DNA from: an uncultured Gammaproteobacteria bacterium
GTDB lineage: Bacteria > Pseudomonadota > Gammaproteobacteria > CAMYKB01
Assembly: GCA_947258875.1 (NCBI GenBank)
Contig: CAMYKB010000027.1
Span: 1-33,351, forward strand
Direction of reading: 5' to 3'
DNA: 33,351 nt
In this document: piece by piece, positions 1 to 7,427 of the stretch
Position numbering within the stretch: position 1 is the first letter of the stretch
Layout: every line of letters begins with the position of its first letter
The notes under the pieces: model-generated
What the model was told of the DNA's origin: nothing
Seen by the model: only the letters and a program-made list of their open reading frames with translations
Database searches by the model: none
Made by a program: the position numbers and the translations under genes

Positions 1-2
1 AT

Positions 3-59
3 CTAGAATTCATCGATTCTGAGACAGTCGACTTAAGCTTCTGGAAGCGAATTAAGTAA
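3..59 (+). CDS. C-terminal end of an unidentified cassette protein (partial)
   Basis: An open frame enters from the left edge and ends at TAA 57-59, giving 18 codons whose last residues read SFWKRIK. The stop lies 3 nt before the GCCTAAC box of the first attC, exactly where a cassette gene should end. The fragment is too short to assign to a family. The same bases contain a dense cluster of common restriction sites, which I take as coincidence because the frame stays open. Confidence 0.5.
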   Translation, partial: LEFIDSETVDLSFWKRIK

Positions 60-62
60 GAT

Positions 63-147
63 GCCTAACAACCACATAAACTCGGACAATTTTTTCAGCG
101 GGCTTAATCGCCCACTGAAAAAATTTCCGGTTATGTAGTCGTCAGGC
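63..147 (+). repeat. attC site 1
   Basis: GCCTAAC at 63-69 pairs with GTCAGGC at 141-147, a one-base variant of GTTAGGC. Inside, CATAA pairs with TTATG. An 11-bp perfect stem (88-98 with 115-125) continues past a one-base mismatch into GGG/CCC. Length is 85 bp. The 3' half (GGTTATGTAG...) closely resembles that of the attC at 2582-2656. Confidence 0.85.
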
Positions 148-174
148 ATTCCCAGTGTATTAAAGTCAAGGAAA

Positions 175-1122
175 ATGATGATTTTTTTATTCAGTTCGGC
201 ATTCGTTTTTGTTGTTACTGCTTTGCTGATCGCGTTCGTCTATCTAGCTCCCGCACGCGCAGTAGAAGCTGCGCTCAATACCACGCGTAAGCAGTCTGGT
301 CTTATCCGTAAAGAAAACACACTGCCAAATGGACTGCGCTATGTCTACCTGGAGGGCGGCCAAGGTGAGCCACTGATGTTGCTGCATGGTTTTGGCGGAA
401 ATAAAGATACTTTCACGCGCGTTTCACGTTTTCTTGTTAAACGATACAGAGTGATTATTCCGGACATCATTGGATTTGGTGAATCAGCACACCCATTTCA
501 AGCGGACTATTCGCCATCAACCCAAGTTGAACGGCTACGGGCATTATCACAGGCGTTGAATCTGAAGAGTTTTCACCTCGGCGGTAATTCAATGGGTGGA
601 CAGATCGCTTTGCTCTACACAGCACTGTATCCAGCTGAAGTAAACAGCCTTTGGCTGTTGAGTCCTGCCGGGGTATGGAGTGTGCCAAAAAGTGATGTAT
701 TGAAAGAGGTTACCGAATCAGGCCACAATGCATTGATCGCCACAAATGAGAAAGAATTTAAGGAGGTAATGGCGCTTGGAATGAGCAGGCCCCCATTTAT
801 CCCCGAGCCGATGTTGAAGGTTCTGGCGCAGGAGCGCATTCAGAATGCCGCCCTGGAAAAGCGTATCTTCCGGAAAATATTGGATCACTCGGTCGAAGAT
901 CAGATTAGCGGCATGGAGACACCCACTTTAATCATGTTCGGAAGTCGGGATCGCGTCATTCCTGTCGAAACAGCTAATGTTCTTAGCAAGCTGCTACCTA
1001 ACTCCAAGGTTGTGTTTGTACAGAACGCCGGTCATGTGCCAATGTTTGAGAAGCCACGGCAATGCGCAAACGACTACGTGTCGTTTCGTGAGTCCATGTT
1101 TGAAGGGCAGAGTAATGCCTAA
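175..1122 (+). CDS. alpha/beta-fold hydrolase, membrane-anchored
   Basis: The 315-residue protein has an alpha/beta-hydrolase fold. A hydrophobic stretch at residues 3-25 is either an uncleaved signal anchor or a signal peptide, so the enzyme probably faces the periplasm. LLHGFGG (69-75) is the oxyanion-hole region. The nucleophile elbow is GNSMGG with Ser139. The acid is Asp259 in GSRDRVIP and the base His287 in NAGHVP, so the triad is complete. The substrate cannot be told from sequence; esterase, lipase or C-C hydrolase activity are all possible. Two ATGs are adjacent (175 and 178) and an AAGGAAA lies just upstream. The gene is the sole ORF of a cassette, and its stop codon lies inside the R box of the following attC. 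Confidence 0.9.
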   Translation: MMIFLFSSAFVFVVTALLIAFVYLAPARAVEAALNTTRKQSGLIRKENTLPNGLRYVYLEGGQGEPLMLLHGFGGNKDTFTRVSRFLVKRYRVIIPDIIGFGESAHPFQADYSPSTQVERLRALSQALNLKSFHLGGNSMGGQIALLYTALYPAEVNSLWLLSPAGVWSVPKSDVLKEVTESGHNALIATNEKEFKEVMALGMSRPPFIPEPMLKVLAQERIQNAALEKRIFRKILDHSVEDQISGMETPTLIMFGSRDRVIPVETANVLSKLLPNSKVVFVQNAGHVPMFEKPRQCANDYVSFRESMFEGQSNA

Positions 1123-1197
1123 CAACACGTTGAACACCGACACACAAAAGCGGTGCTTCGCATCTTTTTTGCTCGCGGGTTAACGCGAACGTTAAGT
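1117..1197 (+). repeat. attC site 2
   Basis: GCCTAAC (1117-1123) overlaps the hydrolase stop codon, and GTTAAGT (1191-1197) is a full match to GTTRRRY. The inner boxes CGTTGAAC and GTTAACG pair with one extra G on one strand, the kind of unpaired base that marks attC bottom-strand folding. Length is 81 bp. Confidence 0.88.
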
Positions 1198-1227
1198 GCA
1201 TAATCACCATCAACCTTAGAGGTAATC

Positions 1228-1656
1228 ATGAGTCCGAAAGCTGAATTAAAGTCTTTGGTACTAAATCCTGATGATGGTCGTTCTTACCGCATGGGCCGAA
1301 TGTCTGCGGTCTTCAAAGCAGATCTTGAAGAAACAAATTCGACTCTATCCGTATCTGAGTGGTGGCTAGAACCAAATACAGAAGGACCGCATATTCACAA
1401 ACATCCAGAAACTCATCTTTTCTATGTAATTGAAGGAAATCTGGCGGTTTATCTCCAAGGCAAAAATTGGTTTGAGGCAGAGAAAGGCTCGTACATTTAT
1501 ATCCCTGGTGGAACAGAACATGGTTTTGAAAATCGAAGTGATAGCACCGTCGGTTTTATGTCTATCAACACACCAGGTGGATTTGAAGAAAGTATTCCCC
1601 ATATTGTGCATTATTTCGAAGAGAATCCACTTGGCGATGCAAAAACGAGCACTTAG
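1228..1656 (+). CDS. cupin-domain protein
   Basis: This is a 142-residue single-domain cupin. Cupin motif 1 is at residues 53-70 (GPHIHKHPETH...VIEG) with candidate metal ligands His57, His59, His63 and Glu69. Motif 2 is at 87-100 (GSYIYIPGGTEHGF) with His98. The whole protein is essentially one beta barrel, the size of stand-alone cupin_2 proteins. It could be a small dioxygenase, an isomerase or a binding protein; sequence alone does not decide. A GAGG sequence precedes the ATG by about 8 nt. It is the only gene of its cassette, and the TAG stop lies inside the next attC. Confidence 0.88.
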   Translation: MSPKAELKSLVLNPDDGRSYRMGRMSAVFKADLEETNSTLSVSEWWLEPNTEGPHIHKHPETHLFYVIEGNLAVYLQGKNWFEAEKGSYIYIPGGTEHGFENRSDSTVGFMSINTPGGFEESIPHIVHYFEENPLGDAKTST

Positions 1657-1739
1657 CAAACGGGTCAACTTGACGACAAAAGCAGTGTGAAGCGAAGCGG
1701 AACACTGCTTTTGTCGTCAAGTTACCGTAGTCATTAGGC
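1651..1739 (+). repeat. attC site 3 with a 22-bp perfect stem
   Basis: The degenerate outer boxes are ACTTAGC (1651-1657) and ATTAGGC (1733-1739). Between them 1667-1688 is exactly complementary to 1702-1723, a 22-bp uninterrupted stem with a 13-nt loop. The TAG of the cupin gene lies within the left box. The outer boxes deviate from consensus, so recombination activity is uncertain. Confidence 0.75.
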
Positions 1740-1766
1740 TCAAACCAGAAGGGGCTATCAATACAA

Positions 1767-2071
1767 ATGAAGCAGATCAGCGTCATCAATTTTATAGAAG
1801 CGCCTGAGGGGATGGGCACAATAGCTACGTCGATTATTTCCGAAGGCAAAGTTGCTTTGTAAGTTCTGCGTTTTACAAATCGGTAGAAAAAGATCAAAAA
1901 AATTATGTAAACATAGTGGTATGGAACTCGATCGAGGGTTTTAATAAAGTTGTGAATTCTGGATTCAAAAATGACCAAGGAATAAATACAAATAGCATGA
2001 AGGTGCTTGGAAAGCGGTTTCCTGAACCAATATTAGTGTCGCCTGGCCGATATGAAATTATCAGCAACTAA
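1767..2071 (+). pseudogene. broken antibiotic-biosynthesis-monooxygenase-like gene
   Basis: ATG at 1767 opens a frame beginning MKQISVINFIEAPEG and stopping at 1860-1862. The frame one base back, from about 1856 to the TAA at 2069-2071, continues with FVSSAFYKS, YVNIVVWNS and ends SPGRYEIISN. Together these resemble small ABM-fold proteins (N-terminal INxxEVPEG followed by a GFVSxxxxxS strand and a YVNxxxW strand). Compared with that pattern, about 15 residues are missing at the junction near 1830-1856, so a small deletion has both removed sequence and shifted the frame. The fragment is flanked by attC sites, so it is a decayed cassette. Family assignment is from motif memory, not a search. 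Confidence 0.65.
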
Positions 2072-2074
2072 TGA

Positions 2075-2149
2075 GCCTATCAACGCCATCAGCTCAGACT
2101 ACCCACAAAAGCTGACGTTTTTGCGGTTGGCTAATCCTTAACGTTAGAA
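2075..2149 (+). repeat. attC-like site 4 (degenerate)
   Basis: It begins 3 nt after the stop of the broken gene with GCCTATC (2075-2081) and ends at GTTAGAA (2143-2149). TCAGCT and AGCTGA inside can pair. Both outer boxes have one or two mismatches to consensus; position between two cassette genes is the main support. Confidence 0.55.
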
Positions 2150-2173
2150 ACCGTAATAACATAGGAGCTGAAA

Positions 2174-2548
2174 TTGAAGTATTACATTTTCTTACTGACT
2201 GCTTATTTAGGCTCAGTAGGTTGTAGTGAAGAGCCAACAACTGCTCAGCTAGCAATTGTTGACCAATTAATACAAAAACAGATAGATATTCCATATGAAG
2301 ATCCAAACTGGGGGCTTGCGGAAGATTACTTATTAAAGAATGGCGAGACCGTTAATGACGCAGCTAAGAGGAACAAAAGGTTATATACTGATGTTCATGA
2401 GTTTCTCATTAAATTAAAAGATAAACCGTATGAGGATAAAGAGATTTGGGCTATCAACATGCTAGAAGCACAAATAGAAGGCTTGGAACAGAATCTAAAC
2501 AATAATGATAATCCCGATAAAGAATTAGCTTTGCTCATTAAGAAGTAG
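2174..2548 (+). CDS. small hypothetical lipoprotein
   Basis: The product has 124 residues. A short hydrophobic N-terminus (residues 3-16) ends in SVGC, a weak lipobox that would make Cys17 the lipidated residue. The rest is charged and probably helical, rich in E, K, N and D, without a recognised domain. The chosen start is TTG at 2174; AGGAG at 2163-2167 lies 6 nt upstream, good spacing, and no ATG competes nearby. It occupies a cassette alone between two attC-like sites. No function is assigned. Confidence 0.7.
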   Translation: MKYYIFLLTAYLGSVGCSEEPTTAQLAIVDQLIQKQIDIPYEDPNWGLAEDYLLKNGETVNDAAKRNKRLYTDVHEFLIKLKDKPYEDKEIWAINMLEAQIEGLEQNLNNNDNPDKELALLIKK

Positions 2549-2581
2549 AAAAAACGGTTAACTACTCTAAAAGAATAAGGT

Positions 2582-2656
2582 TTCTAGCAAGTCAATCAAC
2601 TTCGCGCCTTTGGCGACAGACACAGCAGCGCTGTGCCGGTTATGTAGGCGTTATAC
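2582..2656 (+). repeat. attC-like site 5
   Basis: The left box is TTCTAGC (2582-2588) and the right box GTTATAC (2650-2656). Inner hairpins are GCGCC/GGCG and CACAGC/GCTGTG. The 3' half reads CCGGTTATGTAGGCGTTA, almost the same as attC 1, which supports common origin. Confidence 0.7.
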
Positions 2657-2674
2657 ATCTAAAGGAAATGGATT

Positions 2675-4228
2675 ATGAGTAATCCCATTGTCGCAGGTAA
2701 CAAGCCCGTTAAAGTGAGTTTGTCAAAGGGTGAGGAATATCATTTTTGCGCATGTGGACGATCTAAAAGTCAGCCATTTTGTGATGGTTCACATATTGGA
2801 ACAACATTTACACCAAAAGTGATTGTTGCAGAAGAAAATGGCGATGCGTATTTATGTGCATGCAAACATAGTGGCAACCGGCCTTATTGTGATGGAACAC
2901 ATCAGAAATTTTCTGATGCGCAGGTTGGAAAAGAAGGGCCTGGATTAGGGTCGCAGAGTTCAGAGATTCCCGTTGCGGTTATAACAAATGAAGAACCTAC
3001 TGTTGAATTTATTCATCAGTTGGCCAAAGAAGGACTGACGATGATGGGCCATCATGGGCCAATGACCTCAATGGGTGTGCCCCGTGTTGAATTACCACAT
3101 TGGGATGATTTACAGCTCATGGTTGCACAAATGGCTACTAAACCTTTAATGGAAGATCATCCTGTCGCCACTGAGCTTGTAATAGGACCAGAAGCCAAGA
3201 GACCTTTGACCTTGGAGATACCCTTGTTTGTATCAGACATGAGTTTTGGTGCATTATCTGAAGAAGCAAAAATAGCCTTAGCCAGGGGCGCAGAGCTATC
3301 AGATACGGGCATATGTTCAGGCGAAGGCGGTATGTTGCCTGAGGAGCAAGCAGAAAATTCACGTTATTTTTACGAATTAGCCAGCGCGAAATTCGGTTAT
3401 AAAGAAGAGCTATTGAATAAGGTTCAGGCTTTTCACTTTAAGGGGGGGCAGGGTGCGAAAACGGGTACCGGGGGGCATCTTCCTGGCATTAAAAACAAGG
3501 GAAAAATTTCCACCGTGAGAGGGATACCCGAAGGTCAACCCGCTATCTCGCCGCCAACTTTCAAAGATCTTTCTACAGTGCAGGAGTATAAAAATTTTGC
3601 TGATAGAGTTAGAGAGATATCTGGCGGTATTCCCATTGGCTTCAAGCTGAGTGCGAATCATATTGAAAAAGATATACAGTTTGCTCTTGACGCTAGTGCG
3701 GATTACATAATATTAGATGGTCGAGGTGGTGGCACAGGTGCAGCACCAGAAATGTTTAGAAACCATATTAGCGTCCCGACGATACCCGCTCTTGCACGAG
3801 CTCGTCGCTATCTTGACAAACAAGGAGCAACTGGCCGTGTTACGCTAATCATTACCGGCGGGTTACGCGTCCCGATTGATTTTATTAAGGCCTTGGCCTT
3901 GGGCGCAGATGGAGTCGCTGTCTCGAATAGTGCGATGCAAGCGATTGGCTGTGTCGCTGCGAGAATGTGTAATACAAACAACTGTCCTGCTGGTATCGCC
4001 ACTCAGAAAGAGGAGCTGCGTAAGAAAATAAATATTGATCATTCCGCAGCAAAGTTACAAAACTTTTTTATCGCTTCCGTAGAGCTCATGCAAGTTATGG
4101 CGCGTGCTTGTGGTCACGATGCACTAACCCAATTTAATAAGGGTGATCTTGCGACCTGGCATCGCGAAATGGCATTACTATCAGGAGTAAGATATTCTGG
4201 TTTTGTCAATTCATTAAGCGAAGTATAA
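2675..4228 (+). CDS. double-CDGSH / FMN-binding glutamate synthase-domain fusion
   Basis: The 517-residue protein starts with two CDGSH-type iron-sulfur motifs, each CxCx8CxxxH: Cys25, Cys27, Cys36, His40 and Cys61, Cys63, Cys72, His76. Each motif can ligate a [2Fe-2S] cluster. From about residue 130 onward it matches the FMN-binding central domain of glutamate synthase, including GGGTGAAP and a Cx5Cx4C motif (VAARMCNTNNCPAGIA) of the kind that binds [3Fe-4S] in GltB. There is no glutaminase domain and no partner GltD, so ammonia or another donor, or a different oxidoreductase role, is more likely than classical GOGAT activity. ATG 2675 follows AAAGGAAA. It is the largest gene in the array and is intact. 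Confidence 0.88.
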   Translation: MSNPIVAGNKPVKVSLSKGEEYHFCACGRSKSQPFCDGSHIGTTFTPKVIVAEENGDAYLCACKHSGNRPYCDGTHQKFSDAQVGKEGPGLGSQSSEIPVAVITNEEPTVEFIHQLAKEGLTMMGHHGPMTSMGVPRVELPHWDDLQLMVAQMATKPLMEDHPVATELVIGPEAKRPLTLEIPLFVSDMSFGALSEEAKIALARGAELSDTGICSGEGGMLPEEQAENSRYFYELASAKFGYKEELLNKVQAFHFKGGQGAKTGTGGHLPGIKNKGKISTVRGIPEGQPAISPPTFKDLSTVQEYKNFADRVREISGGIPIGFKLSANHIEKDIQFALDASADYIILDGRGGGTGAAPEMFRNHISVPTIPALARARRYLDKQGATGRVTLIITGGLRVPIDFIKALALGADGVAVSNSAMQAIGCVAARMCNTNNCPAGIATQKEELRKKINIDHSAAKLQNFFIASVELMQVMARACGHDALTQFNKGDLATWHREMALLSGVRYSGFVNSLSEV

Positions 4229-4282
4229 GAATGCACTCCAGCCGACGCCTAAAAGCGGTGCGGCTGAGTTTAAATGTTAGCC
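4223..4282 (+). repeat. attC-like site 6 (short)
   Basis: This 60-bp site has a left box GTATAAG (4223-4229) overlapping the upstream stop codon and a right box GTTAGCC (4276-4282). CAGCCG pairs with CGGCTG. The left box is degenerate. The next ATG follows only 4 nt after the right box, leaving no room for a ribosome binding site. Confidence 0.65.
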
Positions 4283-4286
4283 ATAA

Positions 4287-5101
4287 ATGATCATGGAAGA
4301 TACATTTCGACAATTTGAAAGACATTTGAGCCCTATTCAGGCTATAGAGGATGAACTTCTTCCACCAGCTACCCCCGAGGAGTTGGATGTTGCTGAACAA
4401 AAGCTTGGAATTAAGTTTCCTGAGGAGTTCCGGCAACTTTATATGTGGCGCAACGGGAATAAAGGAGATTTATTTCTGTTTGGTTCATATCGCATTTCGC
4501 CATTGATCGAAATCCTAGAACTGTATAAATCTGCTCGTACGTCTATGGAAAAGACTGGTATCAAGTAACAGACGATTCCGGTCTATTTAAAAATTCTATA
4601 GCCAATACTAAATGGATTCAATTTGCTGATAATGGAGGCAATACGATTGCTTTCCTGGATATGGATCCAGCTAATCAAGGCACTGCGGGACAAATTCTTG
4701 AATCCTGCGACGGCGAAATCGAATGCCATTTTAGTGTCATAAAGGAATTTATATCAGATATTAATGACAGTATTTCGAAAGGTGAGTTAGCATGGGATGA
4801 TGAGGCTGGATCATTCTGGGAGACTGATGAAGAATCTGTAGCAGGACAAGAACGCTTTGTTAAAAAAGTTCAACATGTGGATGGCTTCCCAACTTTTAAT
4901 GAGTTACAACTACTTCATGCTGGTGATAATGCAACTTTGTTGGGAGCTATCCAACCTAACCATAAAACTCAAAAGCACCAACTATTTATTAAAGGTGGCT
5001 CAATATGGGTGTATGGTGAGATTGGGGAAATATATACTGCATTGGCGGGTAGCCACCCGCTTGTAGAGATTAAAGTCTTAGTTGGAAAGAAATCTCTTTG
5101 C
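4287..5101 (+). pseudogene. SUKH (SMI1/KNR4) immunity-type gene, frameshifted and 3'-truncated
   Basis: The first frame (4287 to TAA 4566-4568) reads as the N-terminal half of a SUKH domain (PATPEELDVAEQKLG, FPEEFRQLY). Re-reading one base at the AAAA run 4549-4552 continues as KDWYQVTDDSGLF, WIQFADNGG and MDPANQGTAGQI, the expected second half. A five-A run would restore one frame, so a one-base deletion is the simplest explanation. After the SUKH part comes a second domain of about 65 residues (HKTQKHQLFIKGG, IWVYGEIGEIYTAL) that I do not recognise. Near 5101 the frame runs into transposase sequence. SUKH proteins often act as immunity proteins against polymorphic or contact-dependent toxins. 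No toxin gene is adjacent. Confidence 0.72.
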
Positions 5102-5377
5102 GGTATGGAATTTGCGGGCAATGCGTCCAGGAAAACGCTTAAGAGACACAAGATAACACCGCGTGTTAACCGATTGGGCCATTGTGCCGATAACGGCCAT
5201 ATGGAGTCATATTTCCATAGCCTTAAAGCGGACCAGATTAGAGGCACATAATTTAACTCAATGCGTGAATTAAGGTCTACTTTGAACAGGCGCATCAATT
5301 ACTTTTATAACAAGAAGCGATCGCATTCAGGAATTGGTTATTATTCACCCCTGGAATATGAGAAAATAGCCGCATGA
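5102..5377 (+). mobile_element. IS3-family transposase C-terminal remnant
   Basis: From GMEFAGN (about 5102) the frame reads LKRHKIT, NRLGHCADNGHMESYFHSLK and, past an in-frame TAA at 5249-5251, YFYNKKRSHSGIGYYSPLEYE to TGA 5375-5377. This is the end of an IS3-type DDE transposase (MSRxGNCxDNAxMESFFHSLK ... YNxxRxHSxxGYxSPxEYE). Only the last third or so remains, no complete inverted repeats are visible, and a nonsense codon interrupts it. It is fused in frame to the preceding SUKH gene, so the insertion or a later deletion removed that gene's 3' end. Confidence 0.8.
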
Positions 5378-5407
5378 ATTTACCGGCGTTGATTTTTTTC
5401 GAGAGAA

Positions 5408-5474
5408 GATCACTAGTCAATACGCCGCTTCGCTGCACTATGTATTGCCGGTCAGCTGAATTCAAGCGTTAGCG
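5408..5474 (+). repeat. attC-like site 7 (damaged left half)
   Basis: The right end reads AATTCAAGC then GTTAGCG (5468-5474), similar to the 3' end of well-known 59-base elements. CAATAC pairs with GTATTG around a GCCGCTTCGC core. The left half pairs poorly, possibly because of the adjacent IS insertion. Confidence 0.5.
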
Positions 5475-5544
5475 AGCTTTGGGGCAGCAATGAATTGGCG
5501 GATGATGATCCTCAGCAAAGTAGGGCTAAATCACGGAAATATCA

Positions 5545-6408
5545 ATGGTCGACTTAAGCAACAAGGTATGTATGGTGACCGGCGCCACCAGTGGTATCGG
5601 GCTGGTCGCTGCAAAGGCACTCGCTGAAATGGGCGCTGAGTTGTTTTTGGTGTGCCGCAATCGCGACAGGGGTGAGCGCACCGTAGCGGATATTGTTGAC
5701 CACACAGGCAATGATAGAGTCACGTTATTGCTCTGCGATCTATCGTCATTGACCGAGGTGCGAGATATTGCGCAATCATTTCTCAACTATAAGAGACCCC
5801 TGCATGCGTTGTTGAACAATGCCGGCGTATTCAATTTTAATCGGGAAATTACCGTAGGCAATCACGAGGAAATGTTTGCGGTCAATCACCTTGCTCACTT
5901 TTTGCTAACTAATTTATTGCTTGATCGCATCATGGCCAGCACACCGGCACGCATCGTAAACGTAGCCTCTGAAGCACATTGGTTTTGCAAAGGCATGAAC
6001 TTTGAGGATTTGACTTTCAAGGAAAGGTTCAAAGCGCTAAAAGTCTATGGTCATTCAAAACTAGCAAATATACTATTTACTAGGGAATTGGCGAAGCGTA
6101 TGGAGGGCAGTGGTGTGACAGTTAATGCGGTCCACCCAGGTGGTTTTGGTATTAGGACAGGGTTGGGTTCACAAAATGGCGGGAAAGCTAAAATTCTTAG
6201 CTTGTTATTGAAAGCATTTCTGAACTCTCCGGAAGAAGGTGCAAGAACATCGATTTACGCTTGCACGTCTCCCGAACTAGACGGTGTGACAGGCCGTTAT
6301 TTAAAAAAATGTCGCGAAAAGCAGCCTAAGCCTTGGGCCAAGGACGATGTAGCTGCGCAAAGATTGTGGGAAGTCAGCGCAAAACTTACAGATTTGCCTG
6401 TTTCGTAG
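5545..6408 (+). CDS. short-chain dehydrogenase/reductase, retinol-dehydrogenase-like
   Basis: The 287-residue protein is an SDR with every classical element: cofactor motif TGATSGIG (12-19), NNAG (91-94), Asn114, Ser142 and the catalytic YGHSK (Tyr168, Lys172). The Arg-containing CRNRDRG after the second beta strand (37-43) favours NADP(H). The overall pattern, with HPGG (197-200) and a C-terminal extension ending in WEVSAKL, is that of the RDH11/12-like group of SDRs, often annotated as retinol dehydrogenases or oxidoreductases. The real substrate is unknown. It is the only gene of an intact cassette, between a damaged attC and a good one. Confidence 0.88.
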   Translation: MVDLSNKVCMVTGATSGIGLVAAKALAEMGAELFLVCRNRDRGERTVADIVDHTGNDRVTLLLCDLSSLTEVRDIAQSFLNYKRPLHALLNNAGVFNFNREITVGNHEEMFAVNHLAHFLLTNLLLDRIMASTPARIVNVASEAHWFCKGMNFEDLTFKERFKALKVYGHSKLANILFTRELAKRMEGSGVTVNAVHPGGFGIRTGLGSQNGGKAKILSLLLKAFLNSPEEGARTSIYACTSPELDGVTGRYLKKCREKQPKPWAKDDVAAQRLWEVSAKLTDLPVS

Positions 6409-6450
6409 ATTGTGGCATGATCGAGAAAGGTTCAATGAGTCAGTCAATCT

Positions 6451-6521
6451 CGTTAACAAGTAATTCCACCGGACAAAATACTCGCTACGCTTATATTTAG
6501 CCGTTGAGCTAGACGTTAGGT
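6451..6521 (+). repeat. attC site 8
   Basis: The left box is CGTTAAC (6451-6457) and the right box GTTAGGT (6515-6521) matches GTTRRRY fully. Inner segments TAACAAGTAATTCCACCGG and the complement of the 3' half share the order TAAC..TA..TC.ACCGG with small bulges. The site separates two intact genes. Confidence 0.75.
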
Positions 6522-6558
6522 CGTTAATAAATCCATTGAAGCAATAATTGAGGAAGTA

Positions 6559-7338
6559 ATGCAAAAAAGACACAGAATCCAATTTCCAAAACCCGAATCA
6601 TCCAGTCTTAATCAAGACCAAACTTATTTCTACCTTCAGGGATCTGGGGGCCAGCGTAAAATAAGATTTCACGACTACGATGAAATATACCAAGTTCAGG
6701 GTCTGTATGAACAGATATTTTATGATCGTTTAAAGTGCTCATCCCCTGTCAAAGTAGCAACCATTCTTGAATCTGCCGTAAGGCAATCTCAAGATAATTT
6801 TTCAGAGCTACGCGTGTTAGATCTGGGTGCAGGTAACGGTATGATGGGCGAGGAGTTAAAAAAACACGGATTGTCTCGCTTGATAGGCGTGGATATTATT
6901 CCAGAAGCATATGATGCTACCATCCGAGATAGGCCTGGTTTGTATGATGCCTATTACGTAGAGGATTTCACTCAATTAAGTGAAGAAAAGAAAGAAGATA
7001 TTGCGTCATGGCAGTGTGATTGTATGGTTACAGTCGCAGCTTTAGGGTTTGGTGATATTCCAACAAAAGCATTTATTGAGGCATTTAATATCATTAAGGC
7101 AGAAGGATGGGTTGCATTTAATATAAAAGAATCCTTTTTTGATAATACCGATGATTCAGGGTTTTCCAAGATGATTCGAGAATTAATTTTCTCGGAATAT
7201 CTTGATATCTATTATATTGAGCGATATCGACATAGGTTATCTATTGAAGGTGAGCCACTTTATTATTTCGCAATTGCTGGCAGAAAAAATGCTGATGTGC
7301 CTGTAGAATTTCTTTCATCAAAAAATATTGGGGCCTAA
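6559..7338 (+). CDS. class I SAM-dependent methyltransferase
   Basis: The 259-residue protein has the SAM-binding glycine loop VLDLGAGNG at residues 86-94, followed by GVDI (acidic ribose ligand at the end of strand 2) and a post-motif region with CDCMVTVAALGFGDIP. This is the Rossmann-type methyltransferase fold. The roughly 80 residues before motif I are not recognised. Substrate is unknown; it is not an obvious rRNA or ubiquinone-type enzyme. GAGGAAG lies 4 nt upstream of the ATG. It is a single cassette gene whose stop codon overlaps the next attC. Confidence 0.82.
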   Translation: MQKRHRIQFPKPESSSLNQDQTYFYLQGSGGQRKIRFHDYDEIYQVQGLYEQIFYDRLKCSSPVKVATILESAVRQSQDNFSELRVLDLGAGNGMMGEELKKHGLSRLIGVDIIPEAYDATIRDRPGLYDAYYVEDFTQLSEEKKEDIASWQCDCMVTVAALGFGDIPTKAFIEAFNIIKAEGWVAFNIKESFFDNTDDSGFSKMIRELIFSEYLDIYYIERYRHRLSIEGEPLYYFAIAGRKNADVPVEFLSSKNIGA

Positions 7339-7418
7339 CAACAAGTTTAACAAGAATTTATATTTCATCGACCAAAAAACGGTCGATGAAATATAAGCCG
7401 GTTAAATAAGCGTTACGC
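7333..7418 (+). repeat. attC site 9
   Basis: GCCTAAC (7333-7339) contains the methyltransferase stop codon, and GTTACGC (7412-7418) is the right box with one mismatch. A perfect 16-bp stem pairs 7358-7373 with 7381-7396 around a 7-nt A-rich loop. Confidence 0.82.
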
Positions 7419-7427
7419 GTAAAAAAT

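Noticed and set aside
1-43. Dense run of restriction-type palindromes (TCTAGA, GAATTC, ATCGAT, GTCGAC, CTTAAG, AAGCTT) resembling a cloning polylinker
   Set aside because: The same bases form an open frame ending in a stop right before an attC, as a natural cassette would. Vector contamination cannot be fully excluded without reads, but is not needed to explain it.
4545-4570. Programmed -1 frameshift in the SUKH gene
   Set aside because: The AAAA run lacks a canonical slippery heptamer and no downstream stimulator hairpin is evident; a one-base deletion is simpler.
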